The notes below the pieces were generated by a model. It did not search any database. It was not told the origin of the DNA and saw only the letters and a program-made list of their open reading frames with translations. The translations under genes and the position numbers were made by a program. This document shows, piece after piece, positions 15,341 through 22,613 of a stretch of DNA of 64,000 nucleotides. Where the stretch lies: positions 1 to 64,000 of the IMG/VR virus record IMGVR_UViG_3300009079_000020; one strand, written 5' to 3'. Position 1 is the first letter of the stretch. Every line of letters starts with the position of its first letter. Source of the DNA: a virus.

Positions 15341-15641
15341 ATTTAAGACATTCTACGAGAAAAAAGATCCTAGACTAGCAAAGGCTGGTGTATCAGGTTT
15401 TAATAAAGCAAAGGGAACACCTAGCCATCCAACTAAATCTCATATTGTAGTAGCTAAAGATGGTGATAAAGTAAAAACAATTAGGTTTGGCCAACAGGGC
15501 GCTAGTACTGCAGGTGATCCAAAGGCTGGTGAATCGGCAAAAATGAAGGCAAAAAGAAAATCGTTTAAAGCACGTCATGGTAAAAACATTGCTAAAGGTA
15601 AAATGTCAGCAGCTTATTGGGCTGATAAAGTAAAGTGGTAA
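15333..15641 (+). CDS. Conserved basic phage protein (DUF5872-like)
   Basis: The sequence GTPSHPTKSHIVVAKDGDKV, IRFGQQGAS, RKSFKARHGKNIAKGKM and SAAYWADKVKW is a well-conserved phage core that I associate with DUF5872. The start is a GTG giving MDKFKTFYEK, a leader-like opening. Basic composition and position suggest an internal or structural role. A late promoter for the next gene follows directly. Confidence 0.6.
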   Translation: MDKFKTFYEKKDPRLAKAGVSGFNKAKGTPSHPTKSHIVVAKDGDKVKTIRFGQQGASTAGDPKAGESAKMKAKRKSFKARHGKNIAKGKMSAAYWADKVKW

Positions 15642-15645
15642 ATAG

Positions 15646-15653
15646 TATAAATA
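15646..15653 (+). promoter_or_regulatory. Late promoter
   Basis: Exact TATAAATA 28 bp before the ATG at 15682. Confidence 0.75.
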
Positions 15654-15681
15654 GTGTAAATAAAAGAATTGGAGCGGGCTG

Positions 15682-15975
15682 ATGCCTACTACAAAAAATA
15701 CAGACGTCTCAGACGCGCGGCTCGAACGAATAGAGGATAAAATGGATAAGATGGCCGAAGCTTTGGTTAGTCTAGCCAGATTTGAAGAAAAGATGGAAGC
15801 GTATAATAAGTATCGCGAAGATTCTTGGGATAGAATGAATAAGTTCAGTGAAAAGCTTGATAGAATAGAAGATCAAGTAAAAGATAATGCACACACTGTG
15901 CACGTAATTAACAAGTTGTTCTGGATAGCTATAGCTGTAGGCGCCAGTGCAATCGCAGCCCAGATATGGATGTAA
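15682..15975 (+). CDS. Coiled-coil protein with C-terminal membrane anchor
   Basis: Heptad-rich helices (ARLERIEDKMDKMAEALVSL, SEKLDRIEDQVKDN) precede a single C-terminal transmembrane helix (KLFWIAIAVGASAIAAQIWM). Tail-anchored small coiled-coil proteins of this type are common in phage lysis or tail modules and are often unassigned. It has its own late promoter. Function unknown. Confidence 0.6.
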   Translation: MPTTKNTDVSDARLERIEDKMDKMAEALVSLARFEEKMEAYNKYREDSWDRMNKFSEKLDRIEDQVKDNAHTVHVINKLFWIAIAVGASAIAAQIWM

Positions 15976-15984
15976 GGAAACACA

Positions 15985-16953
15985 ATGAATAAACACACAA
16001 TTAGCAAAATGGCTGCGGCGTTGCAACAAGTCGCAGAAAGTAAACTTAACGAATTTGAGATCCCGGAAACTATTCAAGCTGCAGAACGCACTGCGTTTCA
16101 CGGCGCGGCCGCTGGTGCTCATAAAGCTGGTAAATCTCATTTTAATTTTTCTGGTAAAAAATACCCAGTTACTATGAAAAAAGATACAGCAAATGCTATT
16201 GCTGACCAAAAAGAAAACAAGGGCGAAGAAGAAGTGGTAATGAATCCTAAAAAGGATAAGAAAGATAAAAAAGATCCCAATGTAGAAGCTGAAATGGCTA
16301 CTGAAGAAACAGTAAACGAGCTTGATAAAAAGACTCTAGGCTCTTATATTAAAAAAGCAGGAGTTGATAGAGAAGTCCAGAAAGCCAAAGCTGCTCGTCA
16401 TGCGGATGCTGGTGATATGGCTGATAAAGATAAAGACATGTATAAGCATTATGCTAAGTCTCAACGTGCTACGGATAAATCTAACAATCGTGTAAAGGGT
16501 ATTAACAAAGCTGTGGATAAGCTTACTGCTAGCTATAAGAGTGAAAATAGTAAGGCGTCTTTAATGAAGAAGATTGCAAAAGCAGCTGCCACTACAGAAA
16601 AGGGTAAAGCTGCAGTAACACTTCCAAAGGCTCCTTTTGAAATTCCGAAAAAGGAATCAGTAGAATGGCCAGTATATTCTCGTATTATGGAAAAGCGTGC
16701 TGATCACTATAAGAGCGCCACAGCTCCTGAAGATTGGAACGAAAAAGAAAAAAATAATGCCGGTTCTATGAAAATGAAAGCTGATATGAAAGCGAATAGT
16801 CCAGACGTTATTGATATAGAAAAAGATGGACATGATGATGCATCTAAAGCAGCAAGATCAGGGCCTGCTACAAAGGCTAGATCTAATGATAATAAAGCTG
16901 GTGATAAAAAAATAATCAATCCAGCTAAAGGTGTAGTAACTAAAGAAACCTAA
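15985..16953 (+). CDS. Lys/Ala-rich protein, possible prohead core or internal protein
   Basis: A 322-aa low-complexity protein dominated by K, A, D and E, largely helical (KKDKKDKKDPNVEAEMATEE, KNNAGSMKMKADMKANSPD). It has recurring short acidic sites (LNEFEIPE, VNELDKK, KESVEWP) like those in the 528-aa neighbour. No catalytic motif. It resembles internal or core proteins by composition only. AAGGAAAC precedes the start. Confidence 0.5.
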   Translation: MNKHTISKMAAALQQVAESKLNEFEIPETIQAAERTAFHGAAAGAHKAGKSHFNFSGKKYPVTMKKDTANAIADQKENKGEEEVVMNPKKDKKDKKDPNVEAEMATEETVNELDKKTLGSYIKKAGVDREVQKAKAARHADAGDMADKDKDMYKHYAKSQRATDKSNNRVKGINKAVDKLTASYKSENSKASLMKKIAKAAATTEKGKAAVTLPKAPFEIPKKESVEWPVYSRIMEKRADHYKSATAPEDWNEKEKNNAGSMKMKADMKANSPDVIDIEKDGHDDASKAARSGPATKARSNDNKAGDKKIINPAKGVVTKET

Positions 16954-16965
16954 GGAGATTTATAT

Positions 16966-17346
16966 ATGGCTATGATTAAACCACCTGCATGGTGTGCTGA
17001 CGCGATTCCAGGTAAAAACGGTTGGACTGATGCCAAAACTGGAGAAGTTTATCAGTCTAATCGTTTTACTAAAGCTCAGATTGATGAATTTATGGGAGTA
17101 TCTACACCTCCTGCTAAAGTTCAAAAGCCTGTACTAGAAGATTTAACAGATCTTATTACTGAAGGCAAAATTCGTGCAGCTGAAATTGAAATGGAAAAAG
17201 ACTTAGAGTATACTAAGGATCCAGATGATATATCTAATATGAATAAAAAAGAACTAGAAAAACTAGCTCGTGAGCATGGAGTTGAACTCGATCGTCGTAA
17301 ATCTAAAAAAGCACTACTTACACAGCTTCGATCTATTCTAAAATAA
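16966..17346 (+). CDS. Phage protein with C-terminal SAP/Rho-N-like helical domain
   Basis: The N-terminal part (PPAWCADAIPGKNGWTDAKT, GEVYQSNRFTKAQIDEFMGV) is a small conserved phage module. The C-terminus (MNKKELEKLAREHGVELDRR, KSKKALLTQLRSIL) has the helix-extended-helix pattern of SAP or Rho N-terminal domains, which bind nucleic acid. AAGGAGA lies 9 nt upstream. A role in head assembly or genome handling is inferred. Confidence 0.55.
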   Translation: MAMIKPPAWCADAIPGKNGWTDAKTGEVYQSNRFTKAQIDEFMGVSTPPAKVQKPVLEDLTDLITEGKIRAAEIEMEKDLEYTKDPDDISNMNKKELEKLAREHGVELDRRKSKKALLTQLRSILK

Positions 17347-17352
17347 AGATTA

Positions 17353-17721
17353 ATGAAATTATTTGATAAACTGAGTGAGGACAATTTTGTCTTGTACGCA
17401 GCAAGACATTATTATAAACCCAATGTCATTGACGCTGAAGAATTCTATGATGATTTAAAAAGATTTATTTATCTTAGAAGATTGCTTAAAAAATATTATG
17501 GAGGCGGCGAGCTATCAGAAAGATTGATACTAAATCATATAATAGTTATTTTTAACTTATTTGATGTTGAGGCCTCGCTGAAAATGTTAGACTATCAAAT
17601 AGAAAATAAGTATTGGCCTATAGTAAAACCGTTTTTAGTATATTTAAGGCATATCCATAATAATCAGTATACGCAAATTGATATGGATAAAGAAGTAATA
17701 GAGAGACTAAGGAAAATATAA
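17353..17721 (+). CDS. Conserved T4-like phage protein (122 aa)
   Basis: A compact helical protein (ENFVLYAARHYYKP, DAEEFYDDLKRFIYLRRLLK) that I recognise as a family conserved among marine T4-like phages, with no assigned function. Its N-terminus (MKLFDKLSED) also contains an L-S-E site, though spacing differs from the head leader. Its stop overlaps the next start (TAATG). Confidence 0.6.
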   Translation: MKLFDKLSEDNFVLYAARHYYKPNVIDAEEFYDDLKRFIYLRRLLKKYYGGGELSERLILNHIIVIFNLFDVEASLKMLDYQIENKYWPIVKPFLVYLRHIHNNQYTQIDMDKEVIERLRKI

Positions 17722-18320
17722 TGGGTATTATAAAAAGAGCTGGTGACTTAGTTTACACCTTTAGATTTCTTAGATTGCTGACAACTGCCTTCGAAGATAC
17801 AGAAGCTTATAAGCTTGGTATTATAGATAAGGATGGTAAAAGAATTAAAAGCTATGATCTCGATAATATGGAAAAACGAGATGACTATAGAAACTACTTT
17901 ACGCCGTTCCATCGATTAGTTTTTAATATTAAAAAGTTAATGGCCAAAGTACCAGGCGGAAAAACCAAGTTTGCATCATATGCAGCTGCTCTTTTTTTAT
18001 TGAAAGAAAAGTATAGTATAACTGATAAACAAATTAAAGAGGGAATGCTTCATTTTGGTATCGACACTCTAGATTTTTTAGACGAGCAAAGTGACTGGTT
18101 TGTTCTGGAGGATACAAGTCTATCTCCTGGAATTTACAAAGTTTTAAACTCTAAAGTTTTAAATGATACTATGTCTGAAATGGTTATGCCACGAGATAAA
18201 ATACGAGTTAACGATAAATGCTATCCTATAGGTGAAATGTTTGGAATAAATATATACGAAGCTACTCATATAAGAACTAATTCTAAAATATATGTTTCAG
18301 TTGGTGAATTAGCCAGATGA
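17721..18320 (+). CDS. Conserved T4-like phage protein (199 aa)
   Basis: A soluble alpha/beta protein (FRLLRLLTTAFEDTEAYK-like opening, TKFASYAAALFLLKEKYSIT, SDWFVLEDTSLSPGIYKVLN) ending in a beta-rich region (YEATHIRTNSKIYVSVGEL). The pair with the preceding gene is kept in related phages, as far as I recall. No catalytic motif; function unknown. Confidence 0.6.
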   Translation: MGIIKRAGDLVYTFRFLRLLTTAFEDTEAYKLGIIDKDGKRIKSYDLDNMEKRDDYRNYFTPFHRLVFNIKKLMAKVPGGKTKFASYAAALFLLKEKYSITDKQIKEGMLHFGIDTLDFLDEQSDWFVLEDTSLSPGIYKVLNSKVLNDTMSEMVMPRDKIRVNDKCYPIGEMFGINIYEATHIRTNSKIYVSVGELAR

Positions 18321-18784
18321 CACCTAAATGGAAAAAAGCTGGGCCCAACGGTGAACAAGAAATAAAATTTCCTACCGGTCGTAAATTCCTTGTTGAAAAA
18401 CAGTTGGACGCAAATTTGCGACATAGGGGAGAGTGGAAAGTAATGGAGTGGGATGCTCGTACTAATGATTGGGAATGGGGCGACACGTATAGTCCTAAAG
18501 GATATGCCAAAGAAATGGTAATGAAAATGGGTCAATACGATAAAAGAGGTAAAAAGGTGGCAGACTATTCAAAAACATTTAAGTTCGAATCTGTAGATGA
18601 AGAAGTCACTACTACAGCTGATGCTGGCATACCTCACGATACAAAGGATATGGGCCCAAGTAGATTACCTACGAATATATTGCGTAGGGATATTGGGCGG
18701 CCTATTAACGTTACTGATAGGCGGCGGAGAAAGGATAAGACTCCTAGAATATTAAAAAAGTTTAGGAAATATATAGATGGCTAA
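18317..18784 (+). CDS. Hypothetical basic protein (155 aa)
   Basis: It is coupled to the upstream gene by ATGA overlap. The first half has a small beta domain (KKAGPNGEQEIKFPTGRKFL, WKVMEWDARTNDWEWGD); the C-terminus is very basic (DRRRRKDKTPRILKKFRKY). It overlaps the inner-membrane spanin gene by 8 nt. No family recognised. Confidence 0.5.
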   Translation: MTPKWKKAGPNGEQEIKFPTGRKFLVEKQLDANLRHRGEWKVMEWDARTNDWEWGDTYSPKGYAKEMVMKMGQYDKRGKKVADYSKTFKFESVDEEVTTTADAGIPHDTKDMGPSRLPTNILRRDIGRPINVTDRRRRKDKTPRILKKFRKYIDG

Positions 18785-19196
18785 ATTATATTTAATTATT
18801 ATTGTAGTAAGCTTATTAAGCGGCGTCGGTTATGGCGGATATAACTATTATATCTGGTCAGAAGCTACAATAGGGACTTTAAGAGAGAATAATGTAAAAC
18901 TTAAAACTGCAACAGAAACGCTACAAGATACTATTGTACAGATTGAAGCTAATGCAGAAAAAAATGAAGAACTAAATAAAAATTTAACAAAACAACTGCA
19001 ACAATCTCAGCAACACTTAGATAAACTCAGAGGTGTATTTGCTAAGATAGATTTGACTATGGAGGCGTTAACAAATGCACAAGGACTTGAAGACAGAGTT
19101 GACCGGGCGGTCGGCAGATTACTCGAAAAAATTGAATCTGAAACTACTCCTGCCAGCGATGAGCCTGATGCTCCTGACGGGGTGTCTGGGAGGTAG
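18777..19196 (+). CDS. Inner-membrane spanin (Rz-like)
   Basis: One N-terminal transmembrane helix (LYLIIIVVSLLSGVGYGGY, about residues 4-22) is followed by a long periplasmic coiled coil (TLRENNVKLKTATETLQDT, KNLTKQLQQSQQHLDKLRG) and a flexible tail. The next gene encodes a lipoprotein starting inside this gene in the +1 frame. Embedded or overlapping i-/o-spanin pairs are the classic Rz/Rz1 layout. The pair is expected to fuse inner and outer membranes at the end of lysis. Confidence 0.75.
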   Translation: MAKLYLIIIVVSLLSGVGYGGYNYYIWSEATIGTLRENNVKLKTATETLQDTIVQIEANAEKNEELNKNLTKQLQQSQQHLDKLRGVFAKIDLTMEALTNAQGLEDRVDRAVGRLLEKIESETTPASDEPDAPDGVSGR

Positions 19197-19521
19197 AGCA
19201 CCCGAGACTGAAGTAGTACTTCAAACAGAATATTCTAAACAAAACGTTCCTATTCAAGAACGTCCTAAAGCTGTACAGTTTCCTCCTGTCGATTGGTATG
19301 TGGTAACTGAAGAAAATTTAGACGAAAAACTAGCAGAGCTTGAGGCCAAGACTGGCAATGTAGTATTCTTTGCAATTACTCCGAAGGGGTATGAAAACCT
19401 GGCGTTAGGTATTGCTGAAATGCGTAGATATATAAAAGATACTCAAGCTATTATTGGATATTATGAAGAAGCGCTGACTGAAGAAGCTCCAGAAGCACCT
19501 GTAAATCAAAATACAGAATAG
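19075..19521 (+). CDS. Outer-membrane spanin lipoprotein (Rz1-like)
   Basis: The lipobox LLTGC places the lipidated cysteine near residue 37, after a basic then hydrophobic stretch (KKLNLKLLLPAMSLMLLTGC). The first 122 nt overlap the i-spanin gene. The mature part is longer than a typical Rz1 (about 110 aa) and less proline-rich, with a small alpha/beta domain (NVVFFAITPKGYENLAL). That makes it an unusual, larger o-spanin. The pairing is well supported by position. Confidence 0.7.
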   Translation: MHKDLKTELTGRSADYSKKLNLKLLLPAMSLMLLTGCLGGRAPETEVVLQTEYSKQNVPIQERPKAVQFPPVDWYVVTEENLDEKLAELEAKTGNVVFFAITPKGYENLALGIAEMRRYIKDTQAIIGYYEEALTEEAPEAPVNQNTE

Positions 19522-19634
19522 ATCTATCCACTCCAAAAAACTCTTAATTTATTATACACGGATTTCCAGGTTTGTAAACCCATAAAACGCATAAAAAAAT
19601 AATATTTTTATTTTAAATATTACTCTTTTTGCCG

Positions 19635-19663
19635 TTTCCAATTCCGTGAAAATGATATATAAT
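19635..19663 (+). promoter_or_regulatory. Candidate sigma70-like promoter for nrdJ
   Basis: TTTCCA (19635-19640), 17-bp spacer, TATAAT (19658-19663), in the 227-nt gap before nrdJ. It does not have the TGTACA box. The leader also contains a small hairpin, GCAAAG (19696-19701) with CTTTGC (19707-19712). I see no B12-riboswitch core in this gap. Confidence 0.5.
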
Positions 19664-19748
19664 CCTACCAATAAAATAAATTATTACACACCCGTGCAAA
19701 GATACGCTTTGCGCGTACAATGTTTCTTTCCAAAACCGAGGTTATCAT

Positions 19749-21977
19749 ATGCTAAAAGTAGTTACTAATTCCCAAGATATTAATACCAGACATCTAATGT
19801 CACAAACAAAATTTTACGAAGGCTATAGTAGATGGAGTGATGATGAATCCAGATACGAAACTTGGGAAGAATCAGTATCGCGTGTTATGGACATGCATAG
19901 AGACACTTACAGCGATAAGATGTCAGAGGATTTAGAACTACTAATTAATGAAGCAGAAGCGTCTTATAAACTTAAGTACGCGTTAGGAGCTCAACGTGCT
20001 TTACAGTTCGGTGGAGAGCAGCTTAAAAAGCACCAGATGAGAATGTACAACTGTACTTCTTCTTATGCAGATAGAGCAGCTTTTTTCGGTGAGTTGTTTT
20101 ATATCTTGTTATGCGGCGCAGGTGCTGGTTTCTCAGTGCAAACTCACCACATTGATAAGCTGCCAAACGTTGCTGAAAGAAAGAAGCAAGCAAAAGGTTA
20201 TGTGGTAGAAGATTCTATTGAAGGTTGGGCAGATTCATTAGCTGTTCTTATGTCTTCGTTCTTTGCAGACAAAAGCACTCATCCTGAGTTTGCAGGTCGT
20301 AAAGTTTATTTTGATCTAAGTCATGTTCGCCCTAAAGGAGCTAAAATTAACGGTGGTTTTAAAGCGCCTGGTCCAGAGCCACTACGGCGTGCACTCGATA
20401 AAATCGAACACATGTTACAAGGTATAGTTCTTACAGGCCGTGACCGCTTAAAACCTATTGAAGTATATGACATTTGTATGCATGCTGCGGACGCTGTGTT
20501 AGCCGGTGGTGTACGTAGGTCTGCAACTATATGTTTGTTCTCATCTGATGATCAGGAGATGATTAATGCTAAAACAGGGAATTGGTTTATCGATAACCCT
20601 CAAAGGGGCAGAAGCAATAATTCAGCTGTTATCGTCAGATCCGAAATTACTCGTGAAGATTTTAAGAAAATCATGGGATCAATCAAAGAGTTCGGAGAGC
20701 CTGGATTCTACTTTGTCGAAAACAGAGACTTTACGACTAATCCGTGTGTTGAGATTGGTATGTATCCGCAAATTGATGGAGAGTCAGGTTGGCAGGGATG
20801 TAACCTCACAGAAATCAATGGAGGAAAATGCACATCGAAAGAGGAGTTCTTTAAAGCCTGCCGAGCAGGAGCAATTATGGGAACACTCCAAGCAGGATAT
20901 ACAAACTTTAAATATCTCGGAGAAACCAGCCAGCGTATCTTTGAAAGAGAAGCTTTACTTGGCGTCTCAGTCACAGGATGGATGAATAACCCTGAAGTTT
21001 TGCTTGATAGTGATATTCAGAAACAAGGCGCAGAGATAGTAAAAGCAGTTAATAAAGAAGTTGCTGATTTAATTGGTATTAATCCAGCAGCTAGAACAAC
21101 CTGTGTTAAGCCCTCAGGTAATGCTTCAGTGCTGCTGCAGACTGCCTCAGGCATCCACGCTGAGCATGCACCAATGTATCTGCGCCACATTCAGTTAAAT
21201 AAGGAATCCGAAGTTGCGCAGCTTATTGCTAAAACAAATCCATACATGGTTGAAGAGTCTGTATGGTCAGCTAGTAACACTGATTATTGTGTAGGTTTTC
21301 CTGTAATATCACCAGAAGGGTCTCTTTATAAAGAAGACTTGTACGGAACAGAGCTTCTCGAAAAAGTAAAAATGGTTCAGCAGAACTGGGTAGAAGCTGG
21401 AACAAATGAAGATCTATGTGCCGACTCTCGTATTAGGCATAACGTATCAAATACTGTAACCGTACTTCCGCACATGTGGCCGCAAGTAGAAGATTATGTT
21501 TTTGATAATAGAGACGCATTTGCTGGTATTAGCTTCTTGGCAGGGTCTGGCGATAAAGATTTTGCTCAAGCTCCTATGACAGAAGTATTATCGCAGGATC
21601 AGATCGTAGAAAAATACGGTAAGGCTGCGCTGTTTGCTTCTGGATTAATTGTAGATACTCGTAAGTGTGGATTTAGAGATTTGTGGGAAGCTACCTCAAC
21701 TGCTCAAATGCCAGAAGAGTACCTCGGTGAAGTATCAGATATTAGAGCGGAATGGATTCGGCGCTTTAATAAATTCGCTGATAACTATTTTATGGGAGAT
21801 CCTAAAGAAACTGAGTACTGCTTGAAAGATGTATTCCTTCTACACAAATGGACAAAAATTCAGCAGAACTTTGAAGGTGTTGATTTTGTAGCTCAGCTCA
21901 ATGAGAAGAGATTTACGGATATCGACACAATGGGTGCTATTGCCTGTCAAGGTGGCGCATGTGAAATTTCTTTCTAG
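19749..21977 (+). CDS. nrdJ: Class II (adenosylcobalamin-dependent) ribonucleotide reductase, monomeric type
   Basis: The 742-aa length and motifs match the monomeric B12-dependent enzyme typified by Lactobacillus leichmannii RTPR (739 aa). YNCTSSYADRAAF holds the first redox Cys, TNPCVEIGM the catalytic Cys and Glu, and GWQGCNLTEIN the second redox Cys. The C-terminal IACQGGACEISF carries the swinging C-x4-C pair. It reduces ribonucleoside triphosphates and needs coenzyme B12 but not oxygen. GAGG lies 8 nt before the ATG. It opens the nucleotide/replication module and would supply dNTPs. The host must make or import cobalamin. Confidence 0.92.
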   Translation: MLKVVTNSQDINTRHLMSQTKFYEGYSRWSDDESRYETWEESVSRVMDMHRDTYSDKMSEDLELLINEAEASYKLKYALGAQRALQFGGEQLKKHQMRMYNCTSSYADRAAFFGELFYILLCGAGAGFSVQTHHIDKLPNVAERKKQAKGYVVEDSIEGWADSLAVLMSSFFADKSTHPEFAGRKVYFDLSHVRPKGAKINGGFKAPGPEPLRRALDKIEHMLQGIVLTGRDRLKPIEVYDICMHAADAVLAGGVRRSATICLFSSDDQEMINAKTGNWFIDNPQRGRSNNSAVIVRSEITREDFKKIMGSIKEFGEPGFYFVENRDFTTNPCVEIGMYPQIDGESGWQGCNLTEINGGKCTSKEEFFKACRAGAIMGTLQAGYTNFKYLGETSQRIFEREALLGVSVTGWMNNPEVLLDSDIQKQGAEIVKAVNKEVADLIGINPAARTTCVKPSGNASVLLQTASGIHAEHAPMYLRHIQLNKESEVAQLIAKTNPYMVEESVWSASNTDYCVGFPVISPEGSLYKEDLYGTELLEKVKMVQQNWVEAGTNEDLCADSRIRHNVSNTVTVLPHMWPQVEDYVFDNRDAFAGISFLAGSGDKDFAQAPMTEVLSQDQIVEKYGKAALFASGLIVDTRKCGFRDLWEATSTAQMPEEYLGEVSDIRAEWIRRFNKFADNYFMGDPKETEYCLKDVFLLHKWTKIQQNFEGVDFVAQLNEKRFTDIDTMGAIACQGGACEISF

Positions 21978-22007
21978 TATAGATACTATCGACTATAAGG
22001 AGAAAAA

Positions 22008-22145
22008 ATGGAAGAAGAGTATTGGACAGAATGTATAGCCTGCGACACTGAGTCCCAGGTCTTAGTAATCGATAGCGAGGAAACACCTCAGTATTGTCCT
22101 CTTTGCGGTTCTCCAATGGATTTTGAAACAGTTGAAGATGATTAA
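22008..22145 (+). CDS. Small zinc-ribbon-like protein (45 aa)
   Basis: An AAGGAGA site lies 6 nt before ATG 22008. The 45-aa product has two cysteine pairs, ECIACD and YCPLCGSPM, in the spacing of a short zinc ribbon, plus an acidic tail (FETVEDD). Similar tiny zinc-ribbon proteins sit beside nrd genes in marine phages. Function unknown; DNA, RNA or protein binding are all possible. Confidence 0.65.
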   Translation: MEEEYWTECIACDTESQVLVIDSEETPQYCPLCGSPMDFETVEDD

Positions 22146-22159
22146 GCGGAGACAACGCA

Positions 22160-22591
22160 ATCTGGTACTATAAAGAAAATGAATTTAACGAAACCCCTGA
22201 GGAATATCAGGGGTTCGTTTACCAAATAACAGAAAAAGATACCGGTATGAAATATATTGGAAAAAAGTTTTTCTGGAAACCTAAAACTTTACCTAAAAAC
22301 TCAAAGAGAAAACGCCGTGTTAGAACAAGAGTAGAATCTGACTGGCGTAAGTATTATGGATCGAGCAAAGAAGTAAAGCTTTTAGTAGAAGAAAAAGGAC
22401 CTGATAATTACCACAGAGAAATATTAAAACTGTGTAAAACCAAGGGCCAGTGTAATTACTATGAGATGAGATACCAATTTAGATATGACGTTCTTCTTAA
22501 GCCAGAAGAATATTATAACGCTTTTATTGGAGGAAAAATTCATAGAAAGCATATTTTAAGTGTACATTGTGCAGAAGACGTGTTAGAATAG
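22160..22591 (+). CDS. SegE-like GIY-YIG homing endonuclease family protein, unusual start
   Basis: The frame reads WYYKENEFNETPEEYQGFVY, then QITEKDTGMKYIGKKFFW and SDWRKYYGSS, which is the GIY-YIG-type core found in T4 SegE-like proteins (Y-x-I-x12-YIGKK, then DW-x-YYGSS). The conserved N-terminal WYY and GFVY parts lie upstream of the first ATG (22247) and in frame, but no ATG, GTG or TTG precedes them after the stop at 22139. An ATC at 22160, 8 nt after GGAG, is the best-placed initiator. The conservative alternative is a product starting at 22247 that lacks the first GIY strand. Confidence 0.6.
   Translation: MWYYKENEFNETPEEYQGFVYQITEKDTGMKYIGKKFFWKPKTLPKNSKRKRRVRTRVESDWRKYYGSSKEVKLLVEEKGPDNYHREILKLCKTKGQCNYYEMRYQFRYDVLLKPEEYYNAFIGGKIHRKHILSVHCAEDVLE
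22561..22589 (+). promoter_or_regulatory. TGTACA-N17-TAGAAT promoter for rnh
   Basis: TGTACA at 22561-22566, 17-bp spacer, TAGAAT at 22584-22589. It lies inside the last codons of the SegE-like gene and 24 bp before the RNase H gene. Confidence 0.75.
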
Positions 22592-22613
22592 TTTTATGTA
22601 ACCGGAGATTATT

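Noticed and set aside
19522-19748. Possible riboswitch before the B12-dependent ribonucleotide reductase
   Set aside because: The 227-nt gap holds only a short 6-bp hairpin and a promoter-like pair of boxes. No conserved cobalamin riboswitch elements were seen.
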